Of a stretch of DNA of 64,000 nt, positions 43,632 to 52,430 are shown piece by piece. This stretch comes from Symploca sp. SIO1C2 (GTDB lineage Bacteria > Cyanobacteriota > Cyanobacteriia > Cyanobacteriales > Coleofasciculaceae). Position 1 is the stretch's first letter. The number at the start of each line of letters is the position of its first letter. The stretch covers positions 303,243 through 367,242 of the forward strand of contig JAAHFP010000002.1 of assembly GCA_010672925.1 (NCBI GenBank), in the 5' to 3' direction. The notes below the pieces were generated by a model. It had not been told where the DNA came from, did not search any database, and saw only the letters and a program-made list of their open reading frames with translations. The position numbers were made by a program, and so were the translations under genes.

Positions 43632-44378
43632 TTATTGGTTGTTTAATGCAGAAACTAAGGACATAGCAACAATAGGAGCGGTAATAGCTCGAAGAATGCG
43701 ATTGCCTAGAGAAACTGGCTGGAATTTAGCTGCGGTGGCTTGCTCTACCTCCGCTACTGTCCAACCACCTTCAGGTCCTGTAGCCACTACTATTGATAGA
43801 GGCTGATGGTGGTGAGGTGGAACAGTTTCCCTATTTAATAAACAATTTAGGAGATCAGGAGCATCGCCACGGGCTACACAAATATAACGATAAGCATTGG
43901 GAGTATCCGTTAGTTGGATAGCAGTAGTAAAGTCCACTGGCTCCCAAACCGTTGGTACTATTTGACGCTCCGATTGCTCTGCTGCTTCTTGAGTGAGCCG
44001 TCGCCAACGTTCAAGCTTCCGGTGACTGGGATTAAGTAAGGTGTGATCGCTCTTCACTGGCATAATTGTAGTTACCCCCAACTCAGTTGCTTGAGACACT
44101 ACCTGTTCAAATCCACTACCCTTAGGCATAGCCACCATCAAAGTTACCTCTAAGGGCAACTCAGTCTCAACGGCAATAGATGCAATAATTTTAGCTTGGG
44201 TCAGACTTGCTGCTAACTCACACCGCCACCAGCTACCTTTTCCATCCATAGCAATAAAACAGTCACCACTACCCAGTCGCAATACTCGCACTAGGTAATG
44301 CTGTTGTGCGTCAGTCAAGGAAATCTGCTTGTCTTGTCGTTGTGTTGGCGCAATAACTAATCTTTGTAGGTTAGCCAA
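43632..44378 (-). CDS. rsmE: 16S rRNA (uracil(1498)-N(3))-methyltransferase
   Basis: A 248-residue SPOUT-fold methyltransferase. The N-terminal PUA-like part is LQRLVIAPTQRQ...HYLVRVLRLGSGD. The C-terminal knot has QATELGVTTIMPVKSDHT, RLTQEAAEQSERQIVP and VATGPEGGWTVAE, the RsmE signature that binds SAM. It methylates U1498 of 16S rRNA in the decoding region. Complete and typical. Confidence 0.96.
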   Translation of the reverse strand: MANLQRLVIAPTQRQDKQISLTDAQQHYLVRVLRLGSGDCFIAMDGKGSWWRCELAASLTQAKIIASIAVETELPLEVTLMVAMPKGSGFEQVVSQATELGVTTIMPVKSDHTLLNPSHRKLERWRRLTQEAAEQSERQIVPTVWEPVDFTTAIQLTDTPNAYRYICVARGDAPDLLNCLLNRETVPPHHHQPLSIVVATGPEGGWTVAEVEQATAAKFQPVSLGNRILRAITAPIVAMSLVSALNNQ

Positions 44379-44426
44379 GTTAGGTGTTAGGTTTTTATTT
44401 TGCGTTGAACAACCATAATAAAATAC

Positions 44427-44498
44427 TTAGACCTGCGCTGTGGCTTGGGCTAACAAGCGAGCTTCAATTTCTGGAGCTAATTCAAGCGTAATTGCCAT
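44427..44498 (-). pseudogene. Remnant of an antitoxin-like gene (23 codons)
   Basis: A short frame with a good start, MAITLELAPEIEARLLAQA, then TAQV and stop. The start resembles small antitoxin-type proteins upstream of PIN or RelE toxins, which normally run 70 residues or more. No toxin follows. It is probably a truncated leftover. Confidence 0.45.
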
Positions 44499-44587
44499 AA
44501 GGTGTTAGGTAAGTAGGTTGGGATAATTATAGCTAGTTAGTGTTGACACATGAGACAAAATATGAACTATGTAGGGGCATTTGAAGC

Positions 44588-45427
44588 TTAATCCAACAAT
44601 TCAGGGTCAATCCCTAAAGCTGTTAGTTGCTCTGGAGTAAGCGATCGCAATTTTGTTAGCAGTTGTTGGCGCTTCTGCTGCTCAAGTTCAAATTGTTGCT
44701 GAGCTTGCTGCTTCTGTTGCCGCTCAAGTTCAAATTGCTGCTGAGCTTGTTGCTTCTGTTGCTGAGCTTGCCGCTTCTGTTGCCGCTCAAGTTGAAGTTG
44801 CTGTTCTATCGAATCTATCTCCTCCTCTGGAGCCAGCAGACGATTACCTTCTCGGTCATACCAGTAGAGCCACTCCCTTGTCCAGCCTTTGTATGTCCCT
44901 CTCCCACGTCCAATTCCTAAACCCATCTCTTCTATCCAAACTGGCTCTTGGGTTTGCAAGACGTATTTACCCTTAACTAGCCGATACACCTCCAAGGGCT
45001 GATGCTGACGCCGATGGCAATAAATGGGATTATAGACTACATAGTACAGTACCCCCATCTGAGCATAGTCTACCATTTTTTGGTCATACTCTTGACCATA
45101 GGTTTTCGAGACATACTCTAGTACTAACAGAGGAACAACGTTGTTTTCTCGCCACAAAACATAACTCAACCTACCTCGTTCTGAGGGCATCAGTTCCACC
45201 CCCAGACTCAGAAACCCATCTGGTACAACTGCGGATTTCTCTGGGTCATAGTAAATTCCGAGATTGACTCCCCAGAACCAATCGTTGCGCTCTTTCCACA
45301 ACCAATTTAGTAGAATTGCTAATAAAGTAGATACCCAGATTTGGAGTTCGCTATCCACAGGCTGATGGTCAGTTTCCGGCAGGTCTTCGGCAGTAGGAAG
45401 ATTAGTTAATGGCTTGTACTGTAACAT
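44588..45427 (-). CDS. Uma2 family (DUF820) putative endonuclease
   Basis: A 279-residue protein with a PD-(D/E)XK core typical of Uma2/DUF820: VVPDGFLSLGVE (D70) and VPLLVLEYVSK (E104 and K108). The C-terminal third is a Gln-rich coiled coil with repeated QQKQQAQQQFELERQ-like units. The end is LRSLTPEQLTALGIDPELLD, common in this family. Uma2 genes are hugely expanded in cyanobacteria and their role is unknown. The Gln repeats are tandem at DNA level (24-bp and 45-bp periods around 44680-44800). Confidence 0.9.
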   Translation of the reverse strand: MLQYKPLTNLPTAEDLPETDHQPVDSELQIWVSTLLAILLNWLWKERNDWFWGVNLGIYYDPEKSAVVPDGFLSLGVELMPSERGRLSYVLWRENNVVPLLVLEYVSKTYGQEYDQKMVDYAQMGVLYYVVYNPIYCHRRQHQPLEVYRLVKGKYVLQTQEPVWIEEMGLGIGRGRGTYKGWTREWLYWYDREGNRLLAPEEEIDSIEQQLQLERQQKRQAQQQKQQAQQQFELERQQKQQAQQQFELEQQKRQQLLTKLRSLTPEQLTALGIDPELLD

Positions 45428-45668
45428 AATCTGGCTCAGCTAGCTTACTGACTGTATGTTAGCTAACTCCAACTAGCACCGCTGCGTGGAATTATAAATT
45501 ACCTGGGTTATTGCTTGGGCGGGTTTTGTATTAAGATCTTCTCCAGATGTGTTAACGATGACCCTAAACCCGCCCCTACGAGTGCGGAAATTGCGTTACT
45601 TTAGCATCGTAATCTTGCTACCGTTAAAAGGAAACACCTCCCCAGTTAGTCTCCTAAAAATAATCAGC

Positions 45669-46781
45669 ATGTCTAGCAACTCTTCCCCTCTAATCCAAAC
45701 TTTAAACCCGGAACGCTGGGTTGGGTGGAGCATGGACTTTATCGAAGCAGGCTACACAGGTTTGTTGGTCAAAAATGGTCGGCTACTCAGGGAATTAACC
45801 CCAGGACGTCATTTTTCCTTTGCTATTCCTTTGCTAGAGCAATGTCAATTGATTCTCGTAGATAATAAGATCCGGAACCTGGAGATTATATCCAATGGAG
45901 ACTTTTTATCCCGTGACCAGTATCTGATTAATGTCTCCCTTAGTGTGATGTACCAGGTAGTGGATGCTAAGCGGGTCGCGTTGGAACTCTCTGATCCCAT
46001 TGGTGCTCTCACCAGTGCTGTTAAGGATAGCCTGGGAGTAGCAATTGGTCAACTGCGGGTTGAACAGTTGACAAGTCAAGGACGATTGCATGTCCGCCAG
46101 TATCTTTTAGATCATGCTGAAGTTTCCTATGCTTTGGGTTTTGTACTTGAAGATGTCAGAGTCAGCGATATTAACTTCCCTCAAACTCGTGGGATAATTC
46201 GTCAGGTAGAAGGAATGAGTGCTCGTCAGGAGACAGAACATGAAGCAGAACTGAAAAGGCAGATTGCAGAAGCTGGTCGTCCTAATATACAACCCCCTGT
46301 ACAGCAAGTAAATGTGGTTTCTGGTTCTGAAGCCAATGACCCTACTTTAGGTGCGACTCTGGAAACTCCTAACTTAGCCTTTGAAGGGCAGTCCCCCACT
46401 CAAGCCAGTTTACCAATGCGAGATCAACCAGTACTGGCTCCAACGGTACTAGCTGAGAGTAATGAAGGAGGAACCTTAACTCATCTAGTACATAAATTAT
46501 CCGGTGCGATCGCTACTTTATCCGCCACACCTTTTACTATCGGTAGGGAACCAAGCAACAGCCTCGTTATTGAAGATGCTTTATGTTCCCGCTACCATGC
46601 CCAAATTCTTCAGCAGCCGGATCCTCAAGGTACAATCCGTTATCAATTAGTCGATTTAGGCAGTTCTAATGGTACTTTTGTCAACGGACAGCGACTTGCT
46701 CCCCATCAACCTTGCTTGCTTAATACAGGACATATTATCAGAATTGGCAATCAGGAATGGACATTATTTATTAATGGGTAA
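45669..46781 (+). CDS. SPFH-like and FHA-domain protein
   Basis: A 370-residue protein. The N-terminal part resembles a prohibitin/SPFH-type domain (FIEAGYTGLLVKNGRLLREL, VSLSVMYQVVDAKRVALEL, VRVSDINFPQTRGIIRQVE). A disordered linker follows (about 210-285). The C-terminal FHA domain is complete (FTIGREPSNSLVIED, SRYHAQI, LGSSNGTFVNGQRL) and would bind a phosphothreonine peptide. The frame opens at 45549, but that extension is encoded by the dispersed repeat CCTAAACCCGCCCCTACGAG; the ATG at 45669 (MSSNSSPLIQ) is taken as start. Partner kinases are not adjacent. Confidence 0.85.
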   Translation: MSSNSSPLIQTLNPERWVGWSMDFIEAGYTGLLVKNGRLLRELTPGRHFSFAIPLLEQCQLILVDNKIRNLEIISNGDFLSRDQYLINVSLSVMYQVVDAKRVALELSDPIGALTSAVKDSLGVAIGQLRVEQLTSQGRLHVRQYLLDHAEVSYALGFVLEDVRVSDINFPQTRGIIRQVEGMSARQETEHEAELKRQIAEAGRPNIQPPVQQVNVVSGSEANDPTLGATLETPNLAFEGQSPTQASLPMRDQPVLAPTVLAESNEGGTLTHLVHKLSGAIATLSATPFTIGREPSNSLVIEDALCSRYHAQILQQPDPQGTIRYQLVDLGSSNGTFVNGQRLAPHQPCLLNTGHIIRIGNQEWTLFING

Positions 46782-46798
46782 TGAATAATGGATAATTG

Positions 46799-46998
46799 AT
46801 AATTACAAGAAGGTTAAAACCGTTCTCTTGCCTCCAATTCCCCTCCTGGGAGGGGTTAGGGGTGGGTTCCGGGAGGGATTAGGGGTGGCTTGGATAATTA
46901 TAGCAATCGCCAAGGCGGTTAGGACAATACCAAATGCAGCAAACCTTTACCTGTCAACCTCTTGCCTTCTGCCTTCTGCCCTCTGCCTTTTGCTATAT
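46799..46998. repeat. Repeat cluster with MITE-like element, TATAGCA family copy 3
   Basis: At 46832-46870 is the inverted form of the CCTCCCAGGAGGGG repeat. From 46899 to 46997 is a 99-bp element, TATAGCAATCGCCAAGGCGG to TTTTGCTATA, like 42150-42257. Its end touches the stop region of alr. Confidence 0.75.
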
Positions 46999-47000
46999 TT

Positions 47001-48188
47001 TTAGTCTTCAACAACGAATCGTGTTTGGGATGGATTAATACGGGATACTACCTCATAGTTAATCGTTCCCATCCAAGAAGCAAGTTGTTCAGCACTAACC
47101 TGTTCATCTCCATCAGTGCCAATTAAAGTTGCTACCGTCCCTACATGAACATCCTCAATATGAGTAACATCTACCATCATCATATTCATACAAATGCGAC
47201 CCCTTACAGGAGAGCGCATTCCGTTAATTAAAACATGGGAGAGGTTGGAAAGTCTGCGATCGTAACCTTCATGATAACCAAGAGGTAGAATCGCGATGCG
47301 CATCGGATAAGTTGCCCGGAAGGTGCGACCATAGCTAATATAGCCTCCTACTGGAACATCTTTGATTTGGACAACCCGTGCACGCCAGGATAAGACTGGT
47401 TGCAAGTTGGGGATAAATCCTTCATTACGGGTAGCGTAGTTTTGGAGGACTGTGGCGTAAGTTTCCCTAGAAGGCCATAAGCCATAAGCTGCAAGACCAA
47501 CTCGCACCATTGAACCGTGGGTTTCTGGCCACAGAATAGTAGCAGCGGAATTAGCAGAATGTACCATCGGAACATCAAAGCCTGCTTGCCGGAAAGCTTC
47601 CCCTGCTTCTTGGAGTAAAACTAACTGTTGGTGAGCAAAGCGATGATCGGTAGTATCTTCAATATCTGCGTAGTGAGTCGTCAATCCCTCTAATTCTATC
47701 CCTTCTAGCTGAGACAATAATTGAGCTAATTCCAGTGCCTCCTTCAGGGAAATACCCTGGCGATGAGTTCCGGTTTCTAGCTTTAAGTGAACTGGTATTG
47801 TATAGTTAGCTGCTCTGCCAGCCTGAGCCATAGCTTGGGCAACTTCAGGATCGTAGAGAACAATCCTGGCCTGAGATTCCGCTATTAGTGGTGCTTGAGC
47901 AGCAGAGACATTGCCACAGATATAAATTGGTGCTTGGATACCCCCTCGACGAAGAGCGATCGCTTCGTAGGCAAAGTTAACAATTAGCCAGTCAACTCCA
48001 GCGGCAACAAATTCCTTCGCACAAGGTATTAAGCCATGTCCAAAAGCCTCAGCTTTAACCACTACCCCCAAAGTAACATCCGCCCCGACCCGCTGTCGTA
48101 ACGTTGCCACATTTGACTGGAGTGCAAAGCGGGAAACTTCACACCATGAGGATTCTGACTCGATTGAGTGGTTAAATTCTTGATGCAT
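47001..48188 (-). CDS. alr: Alanine racemase
   Basis: A 395-residue PLP-dependent racemase that supplies D-Ala for peptidoglycan. The PLP lysine is K45 in GVVVKAEAFGHG (AEAFGHG for the usual ADAYGHG). Other motifs are THYADIEDTTDHRFAHQQ, VRVGLAAYGLWPS, GGYISYGRTF (catalytic Tyr region) and RGRICMNMMMVDVT. The gene stands alone; its stop region abuts the MITE at 46899-46997. Length is normal for bacterial Alr. Confidence 0.96.
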   Translation of the reverse strand: MHQEFNHSIESESSWCEVSRFALQSNVATLRQRVGADVTLGVVVKAEAFGHGLIPCAKEFVAAGVDWLIVNFAYEAIALRRGGIQAPIYICGNVSAAQAPLIAESQARIVLYDPEVAQAMAQAGRAANYTIPVHLKLETGTHRQGISLKEALELAQLLSQLEGIELEGLTTHYADIEDTTDHRFAHQQLVLLQEAGEAFRQAGFDVPMVHSANSAATILWPETHGSMVRVGLAAYGLWPSRETYATVLQNYATRNEGFIPNLQPVLSWRARVVQIKDVPVGGYISYGRTFRATYPMRIAILPLGYHEGYDRRLSNLSHVLINGMRSPVRGRICMNMMMVDVTHIEDVHVGTVATLIGTDGDEQVSAEQLASWMGTINYEVVSRINPSQTRFVVED

Positions 48189-48300
48189 CTGGCTGGGCTG
48201 TTCGAGTTTTTAGTAACTTTAAAATTTTGCACTATAACACTACAAATTGAATAGTCCCCATTTGTTTACTTCCTAAGCCGAGAATTTTCAACAACCAATT

Positions 48301-48882
48301 TCAAAAATTTCTGTTGGTTGGCTGTTGTCCTTGGTCTTGATTTTTAAATTGTTCTTCATTCTGCTTGGTTTGAGCTACTATAAATCTCTCTATATCACCT
48401 TGAATAATCCCTTCAACTTTAGTAACAAAATCAAGATACTCATTTTCTGGAATGCTAGCTTGATTAGCAATTAATATCCAAAACATTGACTTCATTTTTT
48501 CAGAGGTAACTCGATATTCGTCACCTATTTGGTCAAAGTTATACCTTTTGTGCACTTGTGTTGCGATCGTTGAGCAAATACTCAGAGTAAACGTAGAGAT
48601 ATTAATAAATTTGATTGCTCCCGTTATGCCAATATTCAAGGCCGCAAAACTTGTTACGAATGTATTTGCAATTAAAACGCCAATTCCCAGCTTATTGCCA
48701 CGTTTCTGGTTCTGGTTAGCCTTCCTGCTAAACCATTTGTATTGATCCCAAAACCTATTTTCAAAAAAACGCTTTTGTTCTGGTGTAAGTTCCAAGGACT
48801 GGATAGCTATCCACAATTTATCTGTTTCAATCTTTTGCTTCTTTGATCTATTAAGCCGAAAAGCATTTCTCGTGTTTGTCAT
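48301..48882 (-). CDS. DUF4231/SLATT-like membrane protein
   Basis: A 193-residue protein with a helical N terminus (ELTPEQKRFFENRFWDQYKWF) and two adjacent membrane helices (about residues 65-85 and 89-108). A long cytoplasmic helical tail follows. The plan resembles DUF4231 and SLATT proteins, which have been predicted as membrane effectors in nucleotide-signalling or defence systems. No nucleotide cyclase or sensor gene lies next to it. It opens the accessory stretch with the lysozyme genes. Confidence 0.7.
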   Translation of the reverse strand: MTNTRNAFRLNRSKKQKIETDKLWIAIQSLELTPEQKRFFENRFWDQYKWFSRKANQNQKRGNKLGIGVLIANTFVTSFAALNIGITGAIKFINISTFTLSICSTIATQVHKRYNFDQIGDEYRVTSEKMKSMFWILIANQASIPENEYLDFVTKVEGIIQGDIERFIVAQTKQNEEQFKNQDQGQQPTNRNF

Positions 48883-48930
48883 TTCGTTTTTGGGGAATAG
48901 TTAATAAACAATAGGCAAATAAATGCTTAC

Positions 48931-49203
48931 CTATTCGGTTACTTCAGGGGAGAGAGAATCTCTTGAACTTTCAGTACAAACGCACTCGTCATAAGTTAAT
49001 GTATTGCTGGTACGTTTTTCGCAAACATATTTATAACTACCAACTATTTTTCTACATTGGGCTTGGACTTCCGGGTAAATTTGTGGATAGTTACGATTGT
49101 ATTTATAATATGAAGTTTCACCCCGCAAGAAATAATTGAATATAATAATTACCAGGACTGGGATAAAGAAAAACGTAGCTGTAGTTAAATCTTGAGATTT
49201 CAT
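48931..49203 (-). CDS. Small single-pass membrane protein, hypothetical
   Basis: Ninety residues from the ATG at 49203 (the frame is open to 49239). One membrane helix (ATFFFIPVLVIIIFNYFL) lies near the N terminus. The outside part has four Cys (QCRKIVGSYKYVCEK, DECVCTE), possibly two disulfides, and a Ser/Glu-rich tail. Family not recognised. It is on the same strand as the lysozyme gene upstream and the DUF4231-like gene downstream, and could be a small partner of either. Confidence 0.6.
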   Translation of the reverse strand: MKSQDLTTATFFFIPVLVIIIFNYFLRGETSYYKYNRNYPQIYPEVQAQCRKIVGSYKYVCEKRTSNTLTYDECVCTESSRDSLSPEVTE

Positions 49204-49309
49204 CTTTGTTGTTGACAGTACAAAGCATTCAGCTCCCAAGCCGATAACTGATAGCTAAAAGCTGACAGCTAAGTTTCTGCTCCTAATAAACGATTATTGT
49301 TTTTTAGTA

Positions 49310-49397
49310 ATATCAAGTTCGGATAAACAGTTATAATTCTCTTCTACCTTGCTGCCTTATTGCCACTGAAGTGTAATTATTAAACCGAACTTGATAT
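49310..49397. repeat. MITE-like element, ATATCAAGTTCGG family
   Basis: The termini ATATCAAGTTCGG and CCGAACTTGATAT are exact inverted repeats over 13 bp. Total length is 88 bp with no coding content. A solo end of the same sequence is at 35112-35132. Confidence 0.75.
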
Positions 49398-49402
49398 AAG
49401 TC

Positions 49403-49435
49403 ATCAGCACCTCAGTTTTTAGCTGAGGTGCTGAT
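49403..49435. terminator. Strong 13-bp hairpin downstream of the lysozyme gene
   Basis: ATCAGCACCTCAG (49403-49415) pairs perfectly with CTGAGGTGCTGAT (49423-49435). It lies 7 bp past the lysozyme stop codon (minus strand). No T-run follows on that strand, while AGCTTTTTA follows on the plus strand, so it may stabilise the message 3' end or end transcription only weakly. Confidence 0.55.
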
Positions 49436-49441
49436 AGCTTT

Positions 49442-50875
49442 TTACAATTCCCTCGCATCAATCAGCGTGGAGTAAAAAACATACCTAGAATTTGCCTGGT
49501 AGCGCCGATCCTGCTTAATAATCCTCATGAACTCCCGATGTTCAGCTATCTTCCTTCCCACCAAACATCCTGCTGAGGCAGTAGAGACATTATTTGCAGG
49601 CAAGTCATACCCGTGGTGCTGGTTAATCCCAAAATACCCTGTATCTAACTTATCGCCTTCGCGACGAAAGTCCTTATTAAAATCGCGATAAACTGTCACT
49701 GGACCACCAGTTTGTACTAGTGCTTCATGAGGACGGGAGCGCCCGTGGGAACCCACCTGCCATGCACAGTACTGACCAAAAGCCACTCTTGCCGCGCCTT
49801 TGGAATTCATTGGATTTACAGTGTAAGGACGTCCTGGTTCTGTTGTCCCTTGCCAATTGCCGATGATTTTGGGAACACCATTTGCTCCAATTTGGATCAC
49901 CATCCTGCGGTCATTAAAGTGGTTAGGAGTATCGGCGTTGGGAGTTCCATCCTCATTCGCGCCTTCGAGATACACAATGTTGTAGACATCATTACCCACA
50001 AACACCTTGTATTTCTTAGATAACATATATTTGATAATGCGGCTGGCCAAGTCATTACCCTGTTTAATTTCTGGCTTAGGCAACCCCTTGCATTCGATCA
50101 ATTTTTTGGCAGTCATTTTGCCAATAAAGCTTTCCTCTCCACAATTAGTCAAGCGTTGGAAGTCGATTAAAGCCTGGGTAGATAAAGGTCCGAATTTGCC
50201 ATCCGCAGGTGGGTTGAGTAGATCTAAAGCTATCAAGCGAACCTGAACCTGGACTGCTAGCTCATGATAATCATTGAGTACATCATAATCTACCTTCAGG
50301 TCTCCTTGCTTAAAGATATCCTGGAGCTTAATTGATGTCTCCTCTACCTTCTGAGCCATTTCGGAATTATTAAGTTCGTACTTATCCTCTCTAGATATCA
50401 CCTTCGACAGAAATAAGTCTCCTTCTGCTCGACGCCGTTTCACCAGTCCCTGTAGAACTTTGCCTCCACCTTTGTTCCACCACTGAAGAGCTTCTACACA
50501 ACCACTCCTATCACCTTGGTTGAGTCGCTTGAGAGCAGTAGAACCTCCTAAAGCACCTTCCCCACAGTTGTAAGCAAAGCTAACTAAAGCCGAGAACTCA
50601 TTCTCATTCAACTTAACCTTAACTAACCTTTTCACTGCCTTTTCAAACTTCTCCATATCTTCACGGAGAAAATCTTCAGCCTGGGACTCAGTAATCTGCA
50701 TTCCTGACCTAACCTTGGAACCGGTAGTTCCATAACCGATAGTGAGAACATTAGCGGGACAATAATAAGTAGTGACTAGGGTCTCACCGTTCTTTGTCCC
50801 ACATTTTTTGTGTAAGCCTTCACAGTTTTTGATTAGATCGATACCAGCTTGGTTAATTTTTAAATTTTCGTTCAT
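49442..50875 (-). CDS. Modular lysozyme: GH24 - peptidoglycan-binding - L,D-transpeptidase-like C terminus
   Basis: A 477-residue protein from the ATG at 50875 (the frame is open to 50926). Residues 1-165 are a phage-type GH24 muramidase: catalytic E19 in KNCEGL, LTIGYGTTG, and the conserved FSALVSFAYNCGEGAL. Residues about 200-270 resemble a peptidoglycan-binding domain (DGKFGPLSTQALIDFQ). The rest ends with HHGYDLPANNVSTASAGCLV, reminiscent of the His and SxGC motif of L,D-transpeptidase (YkuD)-like enzymes; that part is tentative. No signal peptide is seen, so release would need a holin-like pore or lysis. A degraded paralogue lies just upstream on the same strand. Confidence 0.82.
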   Translation of the reverse strand: MNENLKINQAGIDLIKNCEGLHKKCGTKNGETLVTTYYCPANVLTIGYGTTGSKVRSGMQITESQAEDFLREDMEKFEKAVKRLVKVKLNENEFSALVSFAYNCGEGALGGSTALKRLNQGDRSGCVEALQWWNKGGGKVLQGLVKRRRAEGDLFLSKVISREDKYELNNSEMAQKVEETSIKLQDIFKQGDLKVDYDVLNDYHELAVQVQVRLIALDLLNPPADGKFGPLSTQALIDFQRLTNCGEESFIGKMTAKKLIECKGLPKPEIKQGNDLASRIIKYMLSKKYKVFVGNDVYNIVYLEGANEDGTPNADTPNHFNDRRMVIQIGANGVPKIIGNWQGTTEPGRPYTVNPMNSKGAARVAFGQYCAWQVGSHGRSRPHEALVQTGGPVTVYRDFNKDFRREGDKLDTGYFGINQHHGYDLPANNVSTASAGCLVGRKIAEHREFMRIIKQDRRYQANSRYVFYSTLIDAREL

Positions 50876-51059
50876 GTCTTGCTCAATTAGTTGTCTGTTC
50901 GAGTTGTATTTGTTTACTGAACACAAAGCCGCAAATGGCGCGGTACATGTCCAGCCTGAATGGGAATTGGCATGGTCTTGTCCTTCGGTTTTTAGTTAGA
51001 TATAGTGGTTAGCTACAATTTCGGTTACTAGTTAAGTTTTGATGTATCGAGCAATCGCA

Positions 51060-51692
51060 CTACAAAGTTGGAGACAAAGTCAAAACTTTTTTACAATTTT
51101 TGTCACGGCAAATGATGACCATTTTCTGGTAATTGATTGTCATGGTTGGGGATGTAGAATATTGGTTCTGGTTAATTGGAGGATGCTCTAATTTGTATTT
51201 AGCTTTCCTGGATATTGCCTGAGAAAGGAACAAGTCTCCTTCACTGCGATATCGTTTCACCAGTTTTTTTACTGCTCCATAGCTACCTTTATTCCATCGC
51301 CGGAGAGCTTCTGCACAACCAAATCGATCACCTTTATTGAGTCGCCGGAGAGCCGTAGATTTTTTCAGTACATTTTCTCCCCATTTGTAAGCAAAGCTGA
51401 CTAAAGCTGAGAACTCATTCTCATTCAATTCAACTTTAACTAGTTGCTTCACCACTTTTTCAAAATACTCTATGTCTTTGCGAAAAAAATGTTCGGCCTC
51501 CGACTCAGTAATCCTCTTTCCATACTTGAACTGAGGATTAGTAGATCTATATCCAATAAATATAAGATTATTGAGAGATAAATAAGTAGAAATCGGCTGC
51601 TTACCGTTCTGTTCTCTATTTTTTTGATACCAGTCTCTATCTTGTTTGATAAGTTCGACACCAGCTTTGTTAATGCGCAAGTAATTGTTCAT
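51060..51692 (-). CDS. GH24 lysozyme paralogue lacking the catalytic Glu
   Basis: A 210-residue protein aligned along its first 165 residues with the modular lysozyme downstream (shared LVKVELNENEFSALVSFAY, ALRRLNKGDRFGCAEALRRW, RSEGDLFLS). The catalytic Glu of KNCEGL is replaced by Arg (KQDRDW, R19), and the GYGTT active-site motif reads GYRST. The peptidoglycan-binding and C-terminal modules are missing; the protein ends with a short unrelated tail. It may be an inactive binding protein, an immunity-like decoy or a decaying duplicate. The open frame argues for recent or selected change. Confidence 0.75.
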   Translation of the reverse strand: MNNYLRINKAGVELIKQDRDWYQKNREQNGKQPISTYLSLNNLIFIGYRSTNPQFKYGKRITESEAEHFFRKDIEYFEKVVKQLVKVELNENEFSALVSFAYKWGENVLKKSTALRRLNKGDRFGCAEALRRWNKGSYGAVKKLVKRYRSEGDLFLSQAISRKAKYKLEHPPINQNQYSTSPTMTINYQKMVIICRDKNCKKVLTLSPTL

Positions 51693-51721
51693 GTTTTGCC
51701 AACAACTAGTAATTAGAAAAA

Positions 51722-51982
51722 CTATTGAATAAAATTAATTAACGATTCTGTTCCGGGGATTTTGGAGTAACTAATTTTGTGTGCTTGCTTATTCCATTTA
51801 TCTACTACTATTTCCAGTTCTTGGATATAGTGATGTTCATTGGGCTCAGGTACAAAATTTTTGTTATTGGGCAATGGGGAATAGATAATGGGTAATATGC
51901 ACGAAAGTTGAATATACTTCACTGATCCAAGAGTCGCTATAGCTCGTGAACCACCTATAAACGATAAATTTGCCTTGTTCAC
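51722..51982 (-). pseudogene. Doubtful ORF, possible gene fragment
   Basis: An 86-codon frame whose first half runs through repeat-type DNA (GGGGAATAGATAATGGGTAA and a CACGAAAGTTGAATATACTT segment). The second half (EPNEHHYIQELEIVVDKWNK) looks more protein-like. No family was recognised and no Shine-Dalgarno sequence seen. Confidence 0.2.
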
Positions 51983-52184
51983 TATTTTTTTGGCATCGAA
52001 TATTTACTACTTTTAAGGCGGTGTTTATGAAACTCAGGATTAGATTACGCCGCTTGGTAGACCAGATTATTTCCTTATTCACATGGTCTCTGGTTTTACC
52101 TTACCTTGTCAGTCGGAAAAGTCAGATTATTAAGTCAGATAAGTCAGATCATTGGAGCGAAATGTGTATGCTCTTATTTATTGA

Positions 52185-52222
52185 CAAAAAAAATACCCGA
52201 CCTATCGAAAAAGTCGGGTATT
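52185..52222 (-). terminator. Rho-independent terminator on the minus strand, no assigned gene
   Basis: On the minus strand, AATACCCGAC (52222-52213) pairs perfectly with GTCGGGTATT (52201-52192), followed by a run of T (52191-52185). No minus-strand gene ends nearby, so it points to a small RNA or unannotated transcript coming from the right. Confidence 0.7.
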
Positions 52223-52334
52223 GGCATTGCATCATCTGTCTGTTTTTATTATCACCCTTGACTAACTAGTCTGTAAGTCAGAAAAGTCGGAAGTAAAGTT
52301 GTAAAAGTCAGATAATTATCTCTTGCAGAGAGGA

Positions 52335-52430
52335 TACAGCGCTTTGCTCTGCTATGAGGTACAACATCAATCAAGCAGTTTCAGGGATAGCGGGCTAATA
52401 CTGTACTCCATAAGAGCGCAAAGCGCTGTA
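52335..52430. repeat. 96-bp MITE-like inverted-repeat element
   Basis: The left arm 52335-52362 (TACAGCGCTTTGCTCT, then GCTATGAGGTAC) pairs with the right arm 52403-52430 (GTACTCCATAAG, then AGCGCAAAGCGCTGTA). No ORF. It resembles the GAGGTAC family at 60264 in part. Confidence 0.7.

Noticed and set aside
44653..44976. Plus-strand frames rich in Ala/Val or Leu opposite the Uma2 gene
   Set aside because: They are shadows of the Gln-repeat coding sequence.
45549..45668. N-terminal extension of the FHA protein
   Set aside because: It is encoded by a dispersed GC-rich repeat and has no similarity to the SPFH-like start.
48301..51692. Integrated prophage
   Set aside because: Only lysozyme-like genes; no integrase, capsid, tail or terminase genes in the window.
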